A stretch of 64,000 nt of DNA. Origin: Streptomyces hyaluromycini (lineage in GTDB: Bacteria > Actinomycetota > Actinomycetes > Streptomycetales > Streptomycetaceae). The position numbers were made by a program, and so were the translations under genes. This document shows, piece after piece, positions 42,261 through 50,815 of this stretch; position 1 is the stretch's first letter, and each line of letters begins with the position of its first letter. Under the pieces are notes generated by a model that saw only the letters and a program-made list of their open reading frames with translations, searched no databases and was not told the DNA's origin. The stretch spans positions 1,058,384 to 1,122,383 of the forward strand of contig NZ_BCFL01000017.1 in NCBI RefSeq assembly GCF_002217755.1, given 5' to 3'.

Positions 42261-42312
42261 AGCCGAAGCTGAAGCCGAAGCCGAAGCCGAAGCCGAAGCC
42301 GAAGCCGAAGCG
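42253..42312. repeat. hexanucleotide GAAGCC/GAAGCT microsatellite
   Basis: About nine hexamer units beginning at the stop codon of the RibD-like gene. Loss of the first TGA-bearing unit would not change the frame but could extend the protein with a Lys-Pro tail in another register. Confidence 0.8.
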
Positions 42313-42335
42313 GAGGGGCGTCTGCTCACCTGAGG

Positions 42336-43229
42336 TCAGCCGAGCCGGTGGCGCAGCGGCTCGGCCGTGGCCGTCTCCGTGCCGGTCGGTGGCTCGGCGG
42401 CCGTGAGGCTGGCGAGCAGGGCCAGGCGCTCGGCCGACGGGCTGCCGGGCTCGGCGTGGAAGCACATCATGGTGAGGCTGTTCGTGCCCAGGACCGCCAG
42501 CTTCTCGATCCGGAGGTCCAGCTCGCCGACCTGAGGGTGCCGCAGCAGGGCCCGCCCGCCCTGCTTCGGGCGGACGTCATGGCGCGCCCACAGATACCGG
42601 AAGCGCTCGCTGTGCACGGACAGTTCGCCGACCAGGGCGGACAGCCGCGGGTCGCCCGGATCCTCCCCGGCCGCCACCCGCAGCGTCGACGCGAGGCCGG
42701 CCGTGGCGAGGTCCCAGTCGCGGTGCAGGGTGCGCACGGCGTCGTTCAGGAACACCTCCCGGGCCAGGTTCGCCCCGGGCCGGTGCGCGGGGGAGAGGGC
42801 GACGGCCAGGGGGGTCGCCGCCCGTACGTCGCAGAGCCGCCCGGCCACCACCACGGGCAGTGCGGACCACGACTCCAGGAGCATCCGGATGCCCGCCGGC
42901 ACCTGCTCGCCGCGCGGCCGGGAGCGCCGGGGCGGGGCGGAGGCCGCGAGCTGGTGGAGGTGGGCCGTGCCCTCCGCGTCCAGGTGCAGGGCCCTGGCGA
43001 GGGCTTCGACGATCTGCGGGGAGGGATGGCGGTTGCGGCCCTGTTCCAGCCGGATGTAGTACTCCGTGCTCACCCCGGCCAGCAGCGCCAGCTCATGGCG
43101 GCGCAGCCCCGGCACCCGCCTGCGGCCCGCGTCCGGCAGCCCGAGCAGCTCCGGGCTCAGCAGGGCCCGGCGCGCCCGGAGGTACTCGCCGAGCGGCCCC
43201 GGCGCGTGCTTGTCGCTGCCCTGTGCCAT
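42336..43229 (-). CDS. XRE regulator with MmyB-type ligand domain
   Basis: A 297-residue regulator. The N-terminal helix-turn-helix has the typical GLRRHELALLAGVSTEYYIRLEQGRNRHPSPQIVEALARAL. The MmyB-like C-terminal domain carries SWSALPVVVAGRLCDVRAATPLAVALSP and LRHPQVGELDLRIEKLAVLGTNSLTMMCFHAEPGSPSAERLALLASL. Members bind fatty acids or other small ligands and often control a divergent gene; here that is the secreted SnoaL-like protein at 43378. Confidence 0.92.
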   Translation of the reverse strand: MAQGSDKHAPGPLGEYLRARRALLSPELLGLPDAGRRRVPGLRRHELALLAGVSTEYYIRLEQGRNRHPSPQIVEALARALHLDAEGTAHLHQLAASAPPRRSRPRGEQVPAGIRMLLESWSALPVVVAGRLCDVRAATPLAVALSPAHRPGANLAREVFLNDAVRTLHRDWDLATAGLASTLRVAAGEDPGDPRLSALVGELSVHSERFRYLWARHDVRPKQGGRALLRHPQVGELDLRIEKLAVLGTNSLTMMCFHAEPGSPSAERLALLASLTAAEPPTGTETATAEPLRHRLG

Positions 43230-43377
43230 GAGGCCAGGCTAGGCGGCGCGGCCGCGCCGATCCTGTCCCCGTGAGTACCACCCTTCACAGGGCGACGACG
43301 GATCGGGCCGGCGCTCCTAGTGTCGGCCTCGCCGGCCTGCCGCTGGGCCGGCGGGTGTTCCGAGTCAGGAGAGTGCG

Positions 43378-44319
43378 ATGAACAGACACCTTGCGGTACG
43401 GATCGGTGCGGCCGTGGCCGCCGTCGCGGCCGCGACGGCACTGGCGACCGGTCCCGCGACCGCCGTGTCCCGGTCCGCCGGACACCCGGGGACGGGCGCC
43501 GCCGCCGGCCCGGTGTCCGCCCGCGAGACCGCGGCCGACAAGGCGCTGGTCACCTACGTGTACAAGCAGCTGTTCACCTACTACGACACGTCCGTGATCG
43601 ACAAGTACATCTCTCCCGACTACGTCCAGCACAACCCGACCGTCGCCAACGGCCCCGAGGCGCTGCGTCAGTTGGTGGAGAACCTGAAGGCGACGGCCAC
43701 CCCGGGCAGCGGGTCGGTCACCACGCACGTGATCGCGCAGGGCGACCTCGTCCTGCTCCAGACGAACGCGGGCGCGTCCGCCACGTCCAAGGGCATCGTG
43801 CTCGTCGACGTGTTCCGGGTGGCGAACCACAAGATCGTGGAGCACTGGGACACCATCCAGCCGGTCCCCGCCACCACGGCCAACGGCCACGACATGTTCT
43901 CCACGCTCACCTCGCCGCAGACCGACGCCGCCGGCCCGGCCTCGCACACCGCCGCGAGCGAGCGCGTCGTACGCGCCTACGTCCAGCAGCTGACCGGCCG
44001 GAAGGACCTCGGCGCGGTCGACCGCTACGTGTCACCGAAGCTGGTCCAGCACGACCCGGCGCTCGCCGACGGCGCGGCCGCGACCAAGCAGGCCTACGCG
44101 GACCTCTTCGCCGCGCATCCGCAGTACCAGGCCACCGTCGCCAAGGTCGTCGCCGAGGGCGACCTGGTCGCGGTCCACCTCCACGACCAGAACAGCCCCT
44201 CCGACCTGGGCACGTCGGTGTACGAGATCTTCCGGGTGCGGGGCGGGAAGATCGTCGAGCACTGGGCGGTCACCCAGGCCGTCCCGGCCACCTCGGCCAA
44301 CGGCAACAGCATGTTCTGA
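43378..44319 (+). CDS. secreted protein with two SnoaL-like domains
   Basis: A 313-residue exported protein; the signal peptide (MNRHLAVRIGAAVAAVAAATALATG) ends near ATAVS. Two tandem NTF2/SnoaL-type domains follow: YVYKQLFTYYDTSVIDKYISPDYVQHNPTVANGPEALR with VFRVANHKIVEHWDTIQPVP, and then VDRYVSPKLVQHDPALADGAAATKQ with IFRVRGGKIVEHWAVTQAVP. The family includes polyketide cyclases and many binding proteins. The function is unknown. It is divergent from the XRE/MmyB gene and followed by the MBL hydrolase on the same strand. Confidence 0.86.
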   Translation: MNRHLAVRIGAAVAAVAAATALATGPATAVSRSAGHPGTGAAAGPVSARETAADKALVTYVYKQLFTYYDTSVIDKYISPDYVQHNPTVANGPEALRQLVENLKATATPGSGSVTTHVIAQGDLVLLQTNAGASATSKGIVLVDVFRVANHKIVEHWDTIQPVPATTANGHDMFSTLTSPQTDAAGPASHTAASERVVRAYVQQLTGRKDLGAVDRYVSPKLVQHDPALADGAAATKQAYADLFAAHPQYQATVAKVVAEGDLVAVHLHDQNSPSDLGTSVYEIFRVRGGKIVEHWAVTQAVPATSANGNSMF

Positions 44320-44428
44320 GCGGGGGCGTCCGCGCCCGCCGACGAGCCCCCGTCCCCCTGCCCCCGTCCCCCCTGCCCCCCGTCCCCCTCCGTCCGCCTC
44401 CGTCCGCCTCGTACGAGAGCAGAACGTC

Positions 44429-45223
44429 ATGAGCCAGTCCCGCCCCCGGTCCGCCCGGCCCGGCGCCGGCCCGGAGGTCGCTCCCGGCGTTGTCCGGCTG
44501 GGGGATCCCCTCGTCAACTTCTACCTGGTGGATCACCCCGACGGGCTCACGCTCGTCGACGCGGGCCTGCCCGGACAGCGGGGGCGGCTCCTCGACCACC
44601 TGGCCGCCGCCGGCCGGAGCCCGGCCGACATCCGTGCCGTCCTGATCACCCACGCGCACCCCGATCACATCGGTCTCACGGCGGAGCTCCAGCAGGCCGG
44701 CGCGGAGGTGTGGGTCCACGAGGACGACCGGGTCATGCTCACGGACGGCCCGCGCAAGGCCATGCGCCACGCCAGGTCCGAACGCTCCCCGCTGCCGTAC
44801 CTCGTCCGCCGTCCCGCCGCGCTCGCCGCCATGGTGTCCATGGCCCGTCAGGGCGCCTTCACCGCGCCCCCGCCCGCCCGGGCGCGCACCTTCGGCCACG
44901 GCGCGCGGCTGGACGGCGTGCCCGGCCGGCCGCTGGCGGTCGCGCTGCCCGGCCACACCCCCGGCAGCACCGGCTTCCACTTCCCCGACCAGGGCCTGTT
45001 CTTCACCGGCGACGCCCTGGTCACGCAGGAGGCCTTCACCGGGCACACCGGCCCCTGCCTGGTCTGCCGCGCCTTCACCCACGACTCGGCCGCCGCCCTC
45101 GCGTCCCTGGACGCCATCTCCGGGCTGTCCCAGGACACCGTCCTGCTGCCGGGGCACGGTCAGCCGTTCGACGGCGGCCCCCGCGAGGCGGTCGCCCGGG
45201 CCCGGAGCTTCGGCGTCCGCTGA
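44429..45223 (+). CDS. metallo-beta-lactamase-fold hydrolase
   Basis: A 264-residue protein with the MBL metal motif THAHPDHIGL, then GHTPGSTGFHFP, FTGDALV and LPGHGQPF. It begins GVVRLGDPLVNFYLVDHPDGLTLVDAGLPGQ, as in the glyoxalase II/quorum-lactonase-like branch. Its substrate is unknown. It lies 109 bases after the SnoaL-like gene, separated by a C-rich repetitive stretch, and is probably in the same regulon under the MmyB-type regulator. Confidence 0.88.
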   Translation: MSQSRPRSARPGAGPEVAPGVVRLGDPLVNFYLVDHPDGLTLVDAGLPGQRGRLLDHLAAAGRSPADIRAVLITHAHPDHIGLTAELQQAGAEVWVHEDDRVMLTDGPRKAMRHARSERSPLPYLVRRPAALAAMVSMARQGAFTAPPPARARTFGHGARLDGVPGRPLAVALPGHTPGSTGFHFPDQGLFFTGDALVTQEAFTGHTGPCLVCRAFTHDSAAALASLDAISGLSQDTVLLPGHGQPFDGGPREAVARARSFGVR

Positions 45224-45305
45224 CCCCGCCGAGACCTCCGTCGGCCCCGCGCGTCTTAACCCGTGTGACTCGACCTCTTCAGATGGCGTATGCTGATGTC
45301 ACCGA

Positions 45306-45379
45306 CGCGGGGTGGAGCAGCTCGGTAGCTCGCTGGGCTCATAACCCAGAGGTCGCAGGTTCAAATCCTGTCCCCGCTA
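45306..45379 (+). tRNA. initiator tRNA-fMet(CAT)
   Basis: A 74-base cloverleaf beginning CGCGGGGTGGAGCAG. Initiator features are the unpaired C1·T72 end and three G-C pairs in the anticodon stem (GGG CTCATAA CCC). Anticodon CAT. TATGCT near 45286 is a likely -10 box, as for tRNA-Lys. Confidence 0.95.
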
Positions 45380-45385
45380 CTGAAA

Positions 45386-45425
45386 CTCAGGGCCGGAATC
45401 CAAGTTCGAGGATTCCGGCCCTGAG
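45386..45425. terminator. terminator after tRNA-fMet
   Basis: A perfect 16-base stem (CTCAGGGCCGGAATCC / GGATTCCGGCCCTGAG) with an eight-base loop, right after the tRNA. Confidence 0.9.
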
Positions 45426-45576
45426 TCATATCCCGGCACGTGTTCCCCATCACACACGTCCGCACTCATCCGCCCGGCCCACCCCATTCGCCCCACCCGC
45501 TCACAGCGGCAAACCTGGACGGACAGGCATCGAAGACATCGGACGCGTCGAACACGTGGGACATCAGGGGGGTCGT

Positions 45577-46674
45577 GTGGCGAGCCGTGGAGAGGCGGAG
45601 CAGCACGGCCAGGCATCCGTCCGCACCCTCGCCCGCTACCTGCCCGCGCTGCTGATCGGCACGGGCGTCTGTTACGACGTCCTCACCCCCCAGCCCTTCA
45701 CCGCGGTCCCCTTCTTCACGGCCGCCCCGCTGATCGCCGCGCCCCTGTCCGCCCTGCGCACCACCGTCCTCACGGGTCTGGCCGCGCTCCTGGCCGCCTA
45801 CGCCGTGCACGCGCGGTTCGCCGTGCTCCCGGACGCCGACGCCGTGACCGAGGTCGTCACCGTGGTCACCGTCGCCGTCCTCGCCGCCGGCATCAACCGG
45901 ATCGTCCGCATCGGCGACCAGCGCCTCGCCTCCGCCCGTGAGGTCGCCGAGGCCGCCCAGCGGGCCGTCCTGCCCGAGCCCGCCGAGCGGATCGGCGGCT
46001 TCGAGATCGCCGCCCGCTACGAGGCGGCCCAGGAGGGCACCTTCATCGGCGGCGACCTGTACGCCGTCCAGGACACCCCGTACGGCGTGCGGCTGGTCGT
46101 TGGTGACGTCCGCGGCAAGGGCATGGGCGCGGTCGCCGCCGTCGCCGTGGTGATCGGCGCGTTCCGGGAGGCCGCCGAGCAGGAGGCCACGCTGGAGGCG
46201 GTGGCCGGGCGGCTGGAACGGGCGCTGGCGCGCGAGGGCGTCCGGCGCGGCGGCATCGACGCCCACGAGGGGTTCACCACCGCCGTGCTCGCCGAACTCC
46301 CGCACGGCGACGGCACACTCCGGGTCGTCAACCGCGGTCATCCGCCGCCCCTGCTGCTGCACGGCGACGGCGAGGTGTGCCCGGTGCGGGCGGCGGAGTC
46401 CGCGCTGCCGCTCGGGATGGGCGAGCTGGGGGCGTGGCCCGACCGGGCGGCCGAGCACGCGTTCCCGAGCGGGGCCACACTGCTGCTGCACACCGACGGC
46501 CTCTCCGAGGCCCGGGACGCGCACGGCCGGTTCTACGACCCCGAGCGGCGGCTGAGCGGTCGTACCGTCAGCGCCCCCGGCGCGCTGCTGGCCCGGCTCG
46601 CGGCCGAGGTGCGCCGGCACACCGGCGGCGGCATGACGGACGACATGGCGCTGCTCGCGGTGCGGCGGCCCTGA
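45577..46674 (+). CDS. membrane-bound PP2C/SpoIIE-type phosphatase
   Basis: A 365-residue protein from GTG 45577 (VASRGEAEQHG…), which follows AGGGGGG. Three to four helices lie in residues 20-115 (YLPALLIGTGVCYDVLT; LSALRTTVLTGLAALLAAYAV; VVTVVTVAVLAAGI). The phosphatase domain keeps its metal Asp motifs: AARYEAAQEGTFIGGDLYAV, GDVRGKGMGAVA, NRGHPPPLLL, TDGLSEARD and GGGMTDDMALLAV. Such enzymes dephosphorylate anti-anti-sigma factors. No sigma or anti-sigma partner is adjacent. Confidence 0.91.
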   Translation: MASRGEAEQHGQASVRTLARYLPALLIGTGVCYDVLTPQPFTAVPFFTAAPLIAAPLSALRTTVLTGLAALLAAYAVHARFAVLPDADAVTEVVTVVTVAVLAAGINRIVRIGDQRLASAREVAEAAQRAVLPEPAERIGGFEIAARYEAAQEGTFIGGDLYAVQDTPYGVRLVVGDVRGKGMGAVAAVAVVIGAFREAAEQEATLEAVAGRLERALAREGVRRGGIDAHEGFTTAVLAELPHGDGTLRVVNRGHPPPLLLHGDGEVCPVRAAESALPLGMGELGAWPDRAAEHAFPSGATLLLHTDGLSEARDAHGRFYDPERRLSGRTVSAPGALLARLAAEVRRHTGGGMTDDMALLAVRRP

Positions 46675-46904
46675 GCGCCGACCAGGTGCTATGTCACACA
46701 TCGTGTTCGGACGGCCGCCCTCCGCATCACAACTGAGTCACCATCAAAACCTGTGTGACTCCTGAGCTGAGCAGCGAGCACAGCCAAGTCGACCGTTTTT
46801 GACCGTTCCTGGCAGGTAAGTCCAAGCTTTGAAAGCTTAATGATCAAGACGAACGGCTTGGAATCTGATAGCTGGGTCTATTAACGTTCGATAACGCAGC
46901 GCGG

Positions 46905-47088
46905 TCGTCCCAGCCGTCACCCGAGATGGCTCCGTGCGCACGCGCCGAATCCCGCAAGGGAACCGGGGAACCACCACCTTGGGGTGAATCGCACGGCTAC
47001 CGCCGGGTAGGAAACGGCCGGTATACGCGCGTAGGAGACCTTCCCGCTCCGAACCCGTCAGCTAACCCGGTAGGCGACGGAAGGAAAG
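46905..47088 (+). ncRNA. ydaO-yuaA c-di-AMP riboswitch
   Basis: The leader of the M23 peptidase gene contains the ydaO signature blocks in order: CGCCGAATCC, AACCGGGGAACC, GGGGTGAAT, CCGGGTAGGAAACGGCC, CCGAACCCGTCAGCTAACCCGG and TAGGCG, ending a few bases before the ribosome-binding site. These switches bind c-di-AMP and in Streptomyces precede secreted cell-wall hydrolase genes. The rest of the gap, 46675-46904, carries the promoter and no gene; the base composition there is unusually AT-rich. Confidence 0.88.
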
Positions 47089-47100
47089 GAGTACGCCCGC

Positions 47101-48138
47101 GTGGCGTCCAACCGGCCTGCTCCGACAGCCCCGTTCGTGCCCAGCCAGCGTCAACCCGACACCTTCGGCTACGGCAGCTACCGCACCGACGAGGGCCCCT
47201 TCGAGGAGTGGAACCCCACCGAGGAGTCCCTCGCCTCGGCGCGCGGCCGGCACCGGGTCGCCAAGCAGCGCGGCGGCGGACTCGCCCGCAGCTCCACGGT
47301 TCTCGGCGTCGGCGTCATCGCCGCCGTCGGCGCGGGCGGCATGGCCAGCGCCAACACCGGCAAGCCGCCGGTCTCCATCTCGCTGCCCGACCTGCCGGCC
47401 TCCGTCGACTCCCTGCTCGGCGAGGGCGGCGGCCACCAGGCCACCCAGACCGCGCTCAGCAGCGTCACCACGACGACCGCCACCGACGCGGACTCCTCCT
47501 CGTCCGGCGCCGGTGAGACGCTGCGCAACCGGATCATCGCCCAGGCCGCGCAGCAGCAGAACCAGCTCGACACCAAGGCCAGCGCCAAGGCCGTCGCCGC
47601 CGCCGACAAGGCGACCGCCGACGCCGAGGCCAAGGCGGAGCAGGCGGCCGCCGCCAAGGCCGCCGACGCCAAGGAGAAGGCCGAGGCCTCCGCGAAGCAG
47701 AAGGCCGAGCAGGCCCGCCTCGCCGAGCTGGCCAAGCAGTACACGCTGCCCGTCGTGTCGTACACGATCACCGGCACCTTCGGCCAGGCCGGCTCCATGT
47801 GGGCCTCCGGCTACCACACCGGCCTCGACTTCGCCGCGCCCACCGGCACGCTGATCAAGGCCGTGCACAGCGGCACGGTCACCGAGGCGGGCTGGGCCGG
47901 CTCCTACGGCTACCGCACGATCATCACCCTCGACGACGGCACCGAGCTGTGGTTCTGCCACCAGTCCTCGATCGGCGTCAAGGTCGGCCAGAAGGTCTCC
48001 ACCGGCGACGTCATCGGCCGCGTGGGCGCCACCGGCAACGTCACCGGCCCGCACCTCCACCTGGAGGTCCACCCGAACGGCCAGGCCACCGCCATCGACC
48101 CGATGACCTGGCTGCGCGGCAAGGGCCTCAACCCCTGA
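47101..48138 (+). CDS. secreted M23 peptidoglycan endopeptidase
   Basis: A 345-residue protein from GTG 47101, preceded by GGAAAGGAG. A cytosolic N-terminus of about 60 residues comes before a hydrophobic export/anchor segment (STVLGVGVIAAVGAGGMASA). A coiled coil rich in Ala/Lys (KAVAAADKATADAEAKAEQAAAAK…) follows. The LytM domain is complete: HTGLDFAAPTGTLIKAVHSGTV and VTGPHLHLEVH give the zinc ligands. It would cleave peptide cross-links in the wall during growth or spore germination. Expression is set by the c-di-AMP riboswitch. Confidence 0.93.
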   Translation: MASNRPAPTAPFVPSQRQPDTFGYGSYRTDEGPFEEWNPTEESLASARGRHRVAKQRGGGLARSSTVLGVGVIAAVGAGGMASANTGKPPVSISLPDLPASVDSLLGEGGGHQATQTALSSVTTTTATDADSSSSGAGETLRNRIIAQAAQQQNQLDTKASAKAVAAADKATADAEAKAEQAAAAKAADAKEKAEASAKQKAEQARLAELAKQYTLPVVSYTITGTFGQAGSMWASGYHTGLDFAAPTGTLIKAVHSGTVTEAGWAGSYGYRTIITLDDGTELWFCHQSSIGVKVGQKVSTGDVIGRVGATGNVTGPHLHLEVHPNGQATAIDPMTWLRGKGLNP

Positions 48139-48291
48139 CGTGACCCCCGACGGAAACCCACCGCCCCCGGCGGCCCCGACGACACCCCCCCGGCGTCAGG
48201 GCCGCCGGTTCGGTGTGCCGGGGATTCCGCTTTTACGAGACCTTCGTAATCGACGGGATGGGGCACCAGGCGGCCCGTGTTGAAGTTGAGC

Positions 48292-49262
48292 ATGACTGCT
48301 CTTCGCAAACTCGGCTCCTCCGACCTTGAGGTCTTCCCGCTCGCCCTCGGCGGCAACGTCTTCGGCTGGACCGCCGACGAGGCCACCTCCTTCGCCGTCC
48401 TCGACGCCTACGCCGCCGCGGGCGGCAACTTCGTCGACACCGCCGACTCGTACACGGCGTGGATCGAGGGCCACAAGGGCGGCGAGTCCGAGACGATCAT
48501 CGGCTGGGGGTCCCCCCGGCCGAAGGCTGGGGGAGGGTCAAGGCGCGCGGCAACCGCGACGACGTCGTCATCGCGACGAAGGTCAGCCAGCACCCCGAGT
48601 ACCTCGGCCTGTCCGCCGCCAACATCAAGGCCGCCGCCGACGCGTCCCTGCGCCGTCTCGGCACCGACCACATCGACCTCTACTACACGCACTTCGACCA
48701 GCCCGAGATCCCGGTCGAGGAGATCATCGGCGCGCTGGACGAGCTGGTGCGGGCGGGCAAGGTCCGGCACATCGCCGCGTCCAACATCACCGCCGAGCGC
48801 CTCCAGGAGTCCCTGGACCTCTCCGACCGCGAGGGCCTCGCCCGGTACGTCGCCCTCCAGCCCCACTACAACCTGGTCTCCCGCGACACCTACGAGGGCC
48901 CCCTCCAGGACCTGGCCTCCCGCACCGGCCTCGCGGCCGTCCCCTACTTCGCCCTGGCCGCCGGCTTCCTCACCGGCAAGTACCGCCCCGGTACGACGGT
49001 CGACAGCGTGCGAGCGGGCCGGGCCGCCCAGTACGCCGAGTCGGAGCGCGGCCAGAAGGTGCTGGCGGCCCTGGACGAGATCGCCGCGGCCCACGAGGCC
49101 CCGATCCCCACGGTCGCCCTGGCCTGGCTGGCGGCCCAGCCCACCGTCACGGCCCCGATCGCCTCGGCCCGCACCCTCGAACAGCTCCCGCCCCTGCTGG
49201 GCGTGGCGGACCTGACCCTGACGGACCAGGAACTGGCACGACTGACGACGGCTTCCGCCTGA
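48292..49262 (+). pseudogene. aldo/keto reductase, frame broken by a palindrome
   Basis: The gene starts at ATG 48292 ([25 protein letters not shown]) and contains [25 protein letters not shown] in the first frame. After a 29-base insertion at 48509-48537 the normal sequence resumes in another frame: [15 protein letters not shown]…[17 protein letters not shown]…[10 protein letters not shown]…LQPHYNLV, to a stop at 49262. Removing 29 bases joins the halves as IIGWVKARGN. The product would be an NADPH-dependent reductase of the YajO/IolS type, about 313 residues. As it stands, only a truncated chain is expected. Confidence 0.85.
48509..48537. repeat. dispersed short palindrome breaking the reductase gene
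   Basis: GGTCCCCCCGG … GGGGGAGGG flanks a short core GCCGAAGGCT. It has the same ends as the hrpA insert at 1282-1321. Its 29 bases shift the reading frame by two. Confidence 0.8.
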
Positions 49263-49434
49263 CGGGCTCCTTCGACCTGCCGGCTTCCACCCGGCGGCCC
49301 TCCGTCTGACCGCTGTCGCCTGCCTTCGTCCGCTCGTTCTCCTTTTCCCGCCGCTCACAAATCTTTTCCGCCGCAACGGCGCTCAGCCCCCACGGCGCAT
49401 CCCGGCGGTGCCGAACCCTCCGCAACCCGAAGCG

Positions 49435-50805
49435 CTAGCTCCGGTACGGGTTGTAGGACGGATACGGCACCGCCGCCCCGTACCACCCCGGCCCTCCATA
49501 AGCCGGAGGCGCATAGCCGGCGTACCCCGGCCACCCGCCCGGCGCAGCCGTCCGTGCCGCGTACTCCAGGGCCGGCCGCACCAGCTCCCGCCGGCTCCAC
49601 AGCTCGGTCAGCAGCTCCCGCTCCCGCACCACGAAGTCGGCCCCCGCCCGCCCCTGCTGCCCGCGGCGCCGCAGCAGCGCGAGCGTCGTCGCGTACCCCT
49701 CGTACTCGGCGACCGCCCTCCCCGCCGCCTTCCCGAAGTGGTACGCGGCGTACTCCCTGGCCATCTGGCGCGCCCGCATCGACCCGAGCACGAGCGGCTC
49801 GGCCGCCCCCAGCCACCCCGCGTAGACGTACGCCGGCAGCTCCTCCCGCACGGTCCGCAGCTCCCGCTGCCGCGTCCAGATCGCCAGCCAGGTCAGCAGC
49901 CCGAACGCCGGCACCATGAACATGCCGTACACGGCGAAGAACCCGTACTGCCCGAACGTCGAGGACCCGTTCCAGAACGCGTGCATGCTCATCGCGAGCA
50001 GCAGCCCCGCGAGCGGCACCAGCACCCGCCGCGCCCGCTGCCGTTCCCCGGAGAGGGCGGCGATGCCGAAGCCGATGCCGGTGAGGACGGTGAAGAGCGG
50101 GTGCGCGAACGGGGACATCACGATGCGCACGAAGAACGTCGCGGCGGTGACGGAGGCGATCCCGCTGTCACCGGTCAGCTGGTCGGTCCCGAAGGCCGTA
50201 CCGAGGTAGAGGATGTTCTCGGTGAACGCGAACCCGGTGGCGGTGACCCCGGCTATCACCACCCCGTCGACGATCCCGGTGAAGTCCCGTCTGCGGAAGA
50301 GGAAGACGAGGAGCACCGCGGCCGCCTTGGCCGACTCCTCGACGACCGGCGCTATCACGGTCGCCCCGAGCCGGTCGGCGCTGCTCGGATCCGCGGTCGC
50401 CGTCGCTATCCATCTCGTCGCGAAACTGTTGGCGACGATGGCTATCAGCGCGGCCGCGCAGGCGCCCCAGGCGAAGGCGAACAGCACGTTCCGCCAGGGG
50501 CCGGGCTGTACCCGGTCGAGCCACCGGAACGCGCCTACGAGCAGCGGCACGGGCAGCACGGCGAGCCCGAGCCCGACGAGAAAGCCCTCCGTGCCCGTCT
50601 GCTCCCGCACCAGCGCGAGGATCACCAGGCCGGAGAGGGCGAGCAGCGTGCCCAGCGCTCCGTACCGCACCCAGCGCCGCTGCCACCAGCGAGGATGCCG
50701 CAGTCCGTCGCCGGCGAGGCCCGGTGGATACGGCGGATACGACGGGTATGACGGATTCGGCGGATGCTGCGGGTACGGCGAGTACGGCGGCGGGGAGGTG
50801 GCCAC
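49435..50805 (-). CDS. PrsW-family intramembrane metalloprotease
   Basis: A 456-residue protein. The N-terminus is Pro/Tyr/Ser-rich (YPPYPPG), then about eight helices. PrsW motifs are APVVEESAKA, GFAFTENILYL, VRIVMSPFAHPLFTVLTG and LLAMSMHAFWNG, giving the Glu/His metal site. A cytosolic C-terminal tail of about 120 residues ends in Gly/Pro/Tyr repeats. B. subtilis PrsW cleaves an anti-sigma factor; the target here is unknown. The gene is separated from trmB by 10 bases and probably forms an operon with it. Confidence 0.9.
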   Translation of the reverse strand: MATSPPPYSPYPQHPPNPSYPSYPPYPPGLAGDGLRHPRWWQRRWVRYGALGTLLALSGLVILALVREQTGTEGFLVGLGLAVLPVPLLVGAFRWLDRVQPGPWRNVLFAFAWGACAAALIAIVANSFATRWIATATADPSSADRLGATVIAPVVEESAKAAAVLLVFLFRRRDFTGIVDGVVIAGVTATGFAFTENILYLGTAFGTDQLTGDSGIASVTAATFFVRIVMSPFAHPLFTVLTGIGFGIAALSGERQRARRVLVPLAGLLLAMSMHAFWNGSSTFGQYGFFAVYGMFMVPAFGLLTWLAIWTRQRELRTVREELPAYVYAGWLGAAEPLVLGSMRARQMAREYAAYHFGKAAGRAVAEYEGYATTLALLRRRGQQGRAGADFVVRERELLTELWSRRELVRPALEYAARTAAPGGWPGYAGYAPPAYGGPGWYGAAVPYPSYNPYRS

Positions 50806-50815
50806 GGCATCGACC

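Noticed and set aside
42111..42406. Lys-Pro repeat tail read from the hexamer tract after the RibD-like gene
   Set aside because: It arises from the microsatellite in another frame; the RibD-like gene stops at 42260 before it.
44320..44428. C-rich tract between the SnoaL-like and MBL genes considered as a terminator
   Set aside because: It is a pyrimidine-rich low-complexity run without a complementary arm, so no stable hairpin is supported.
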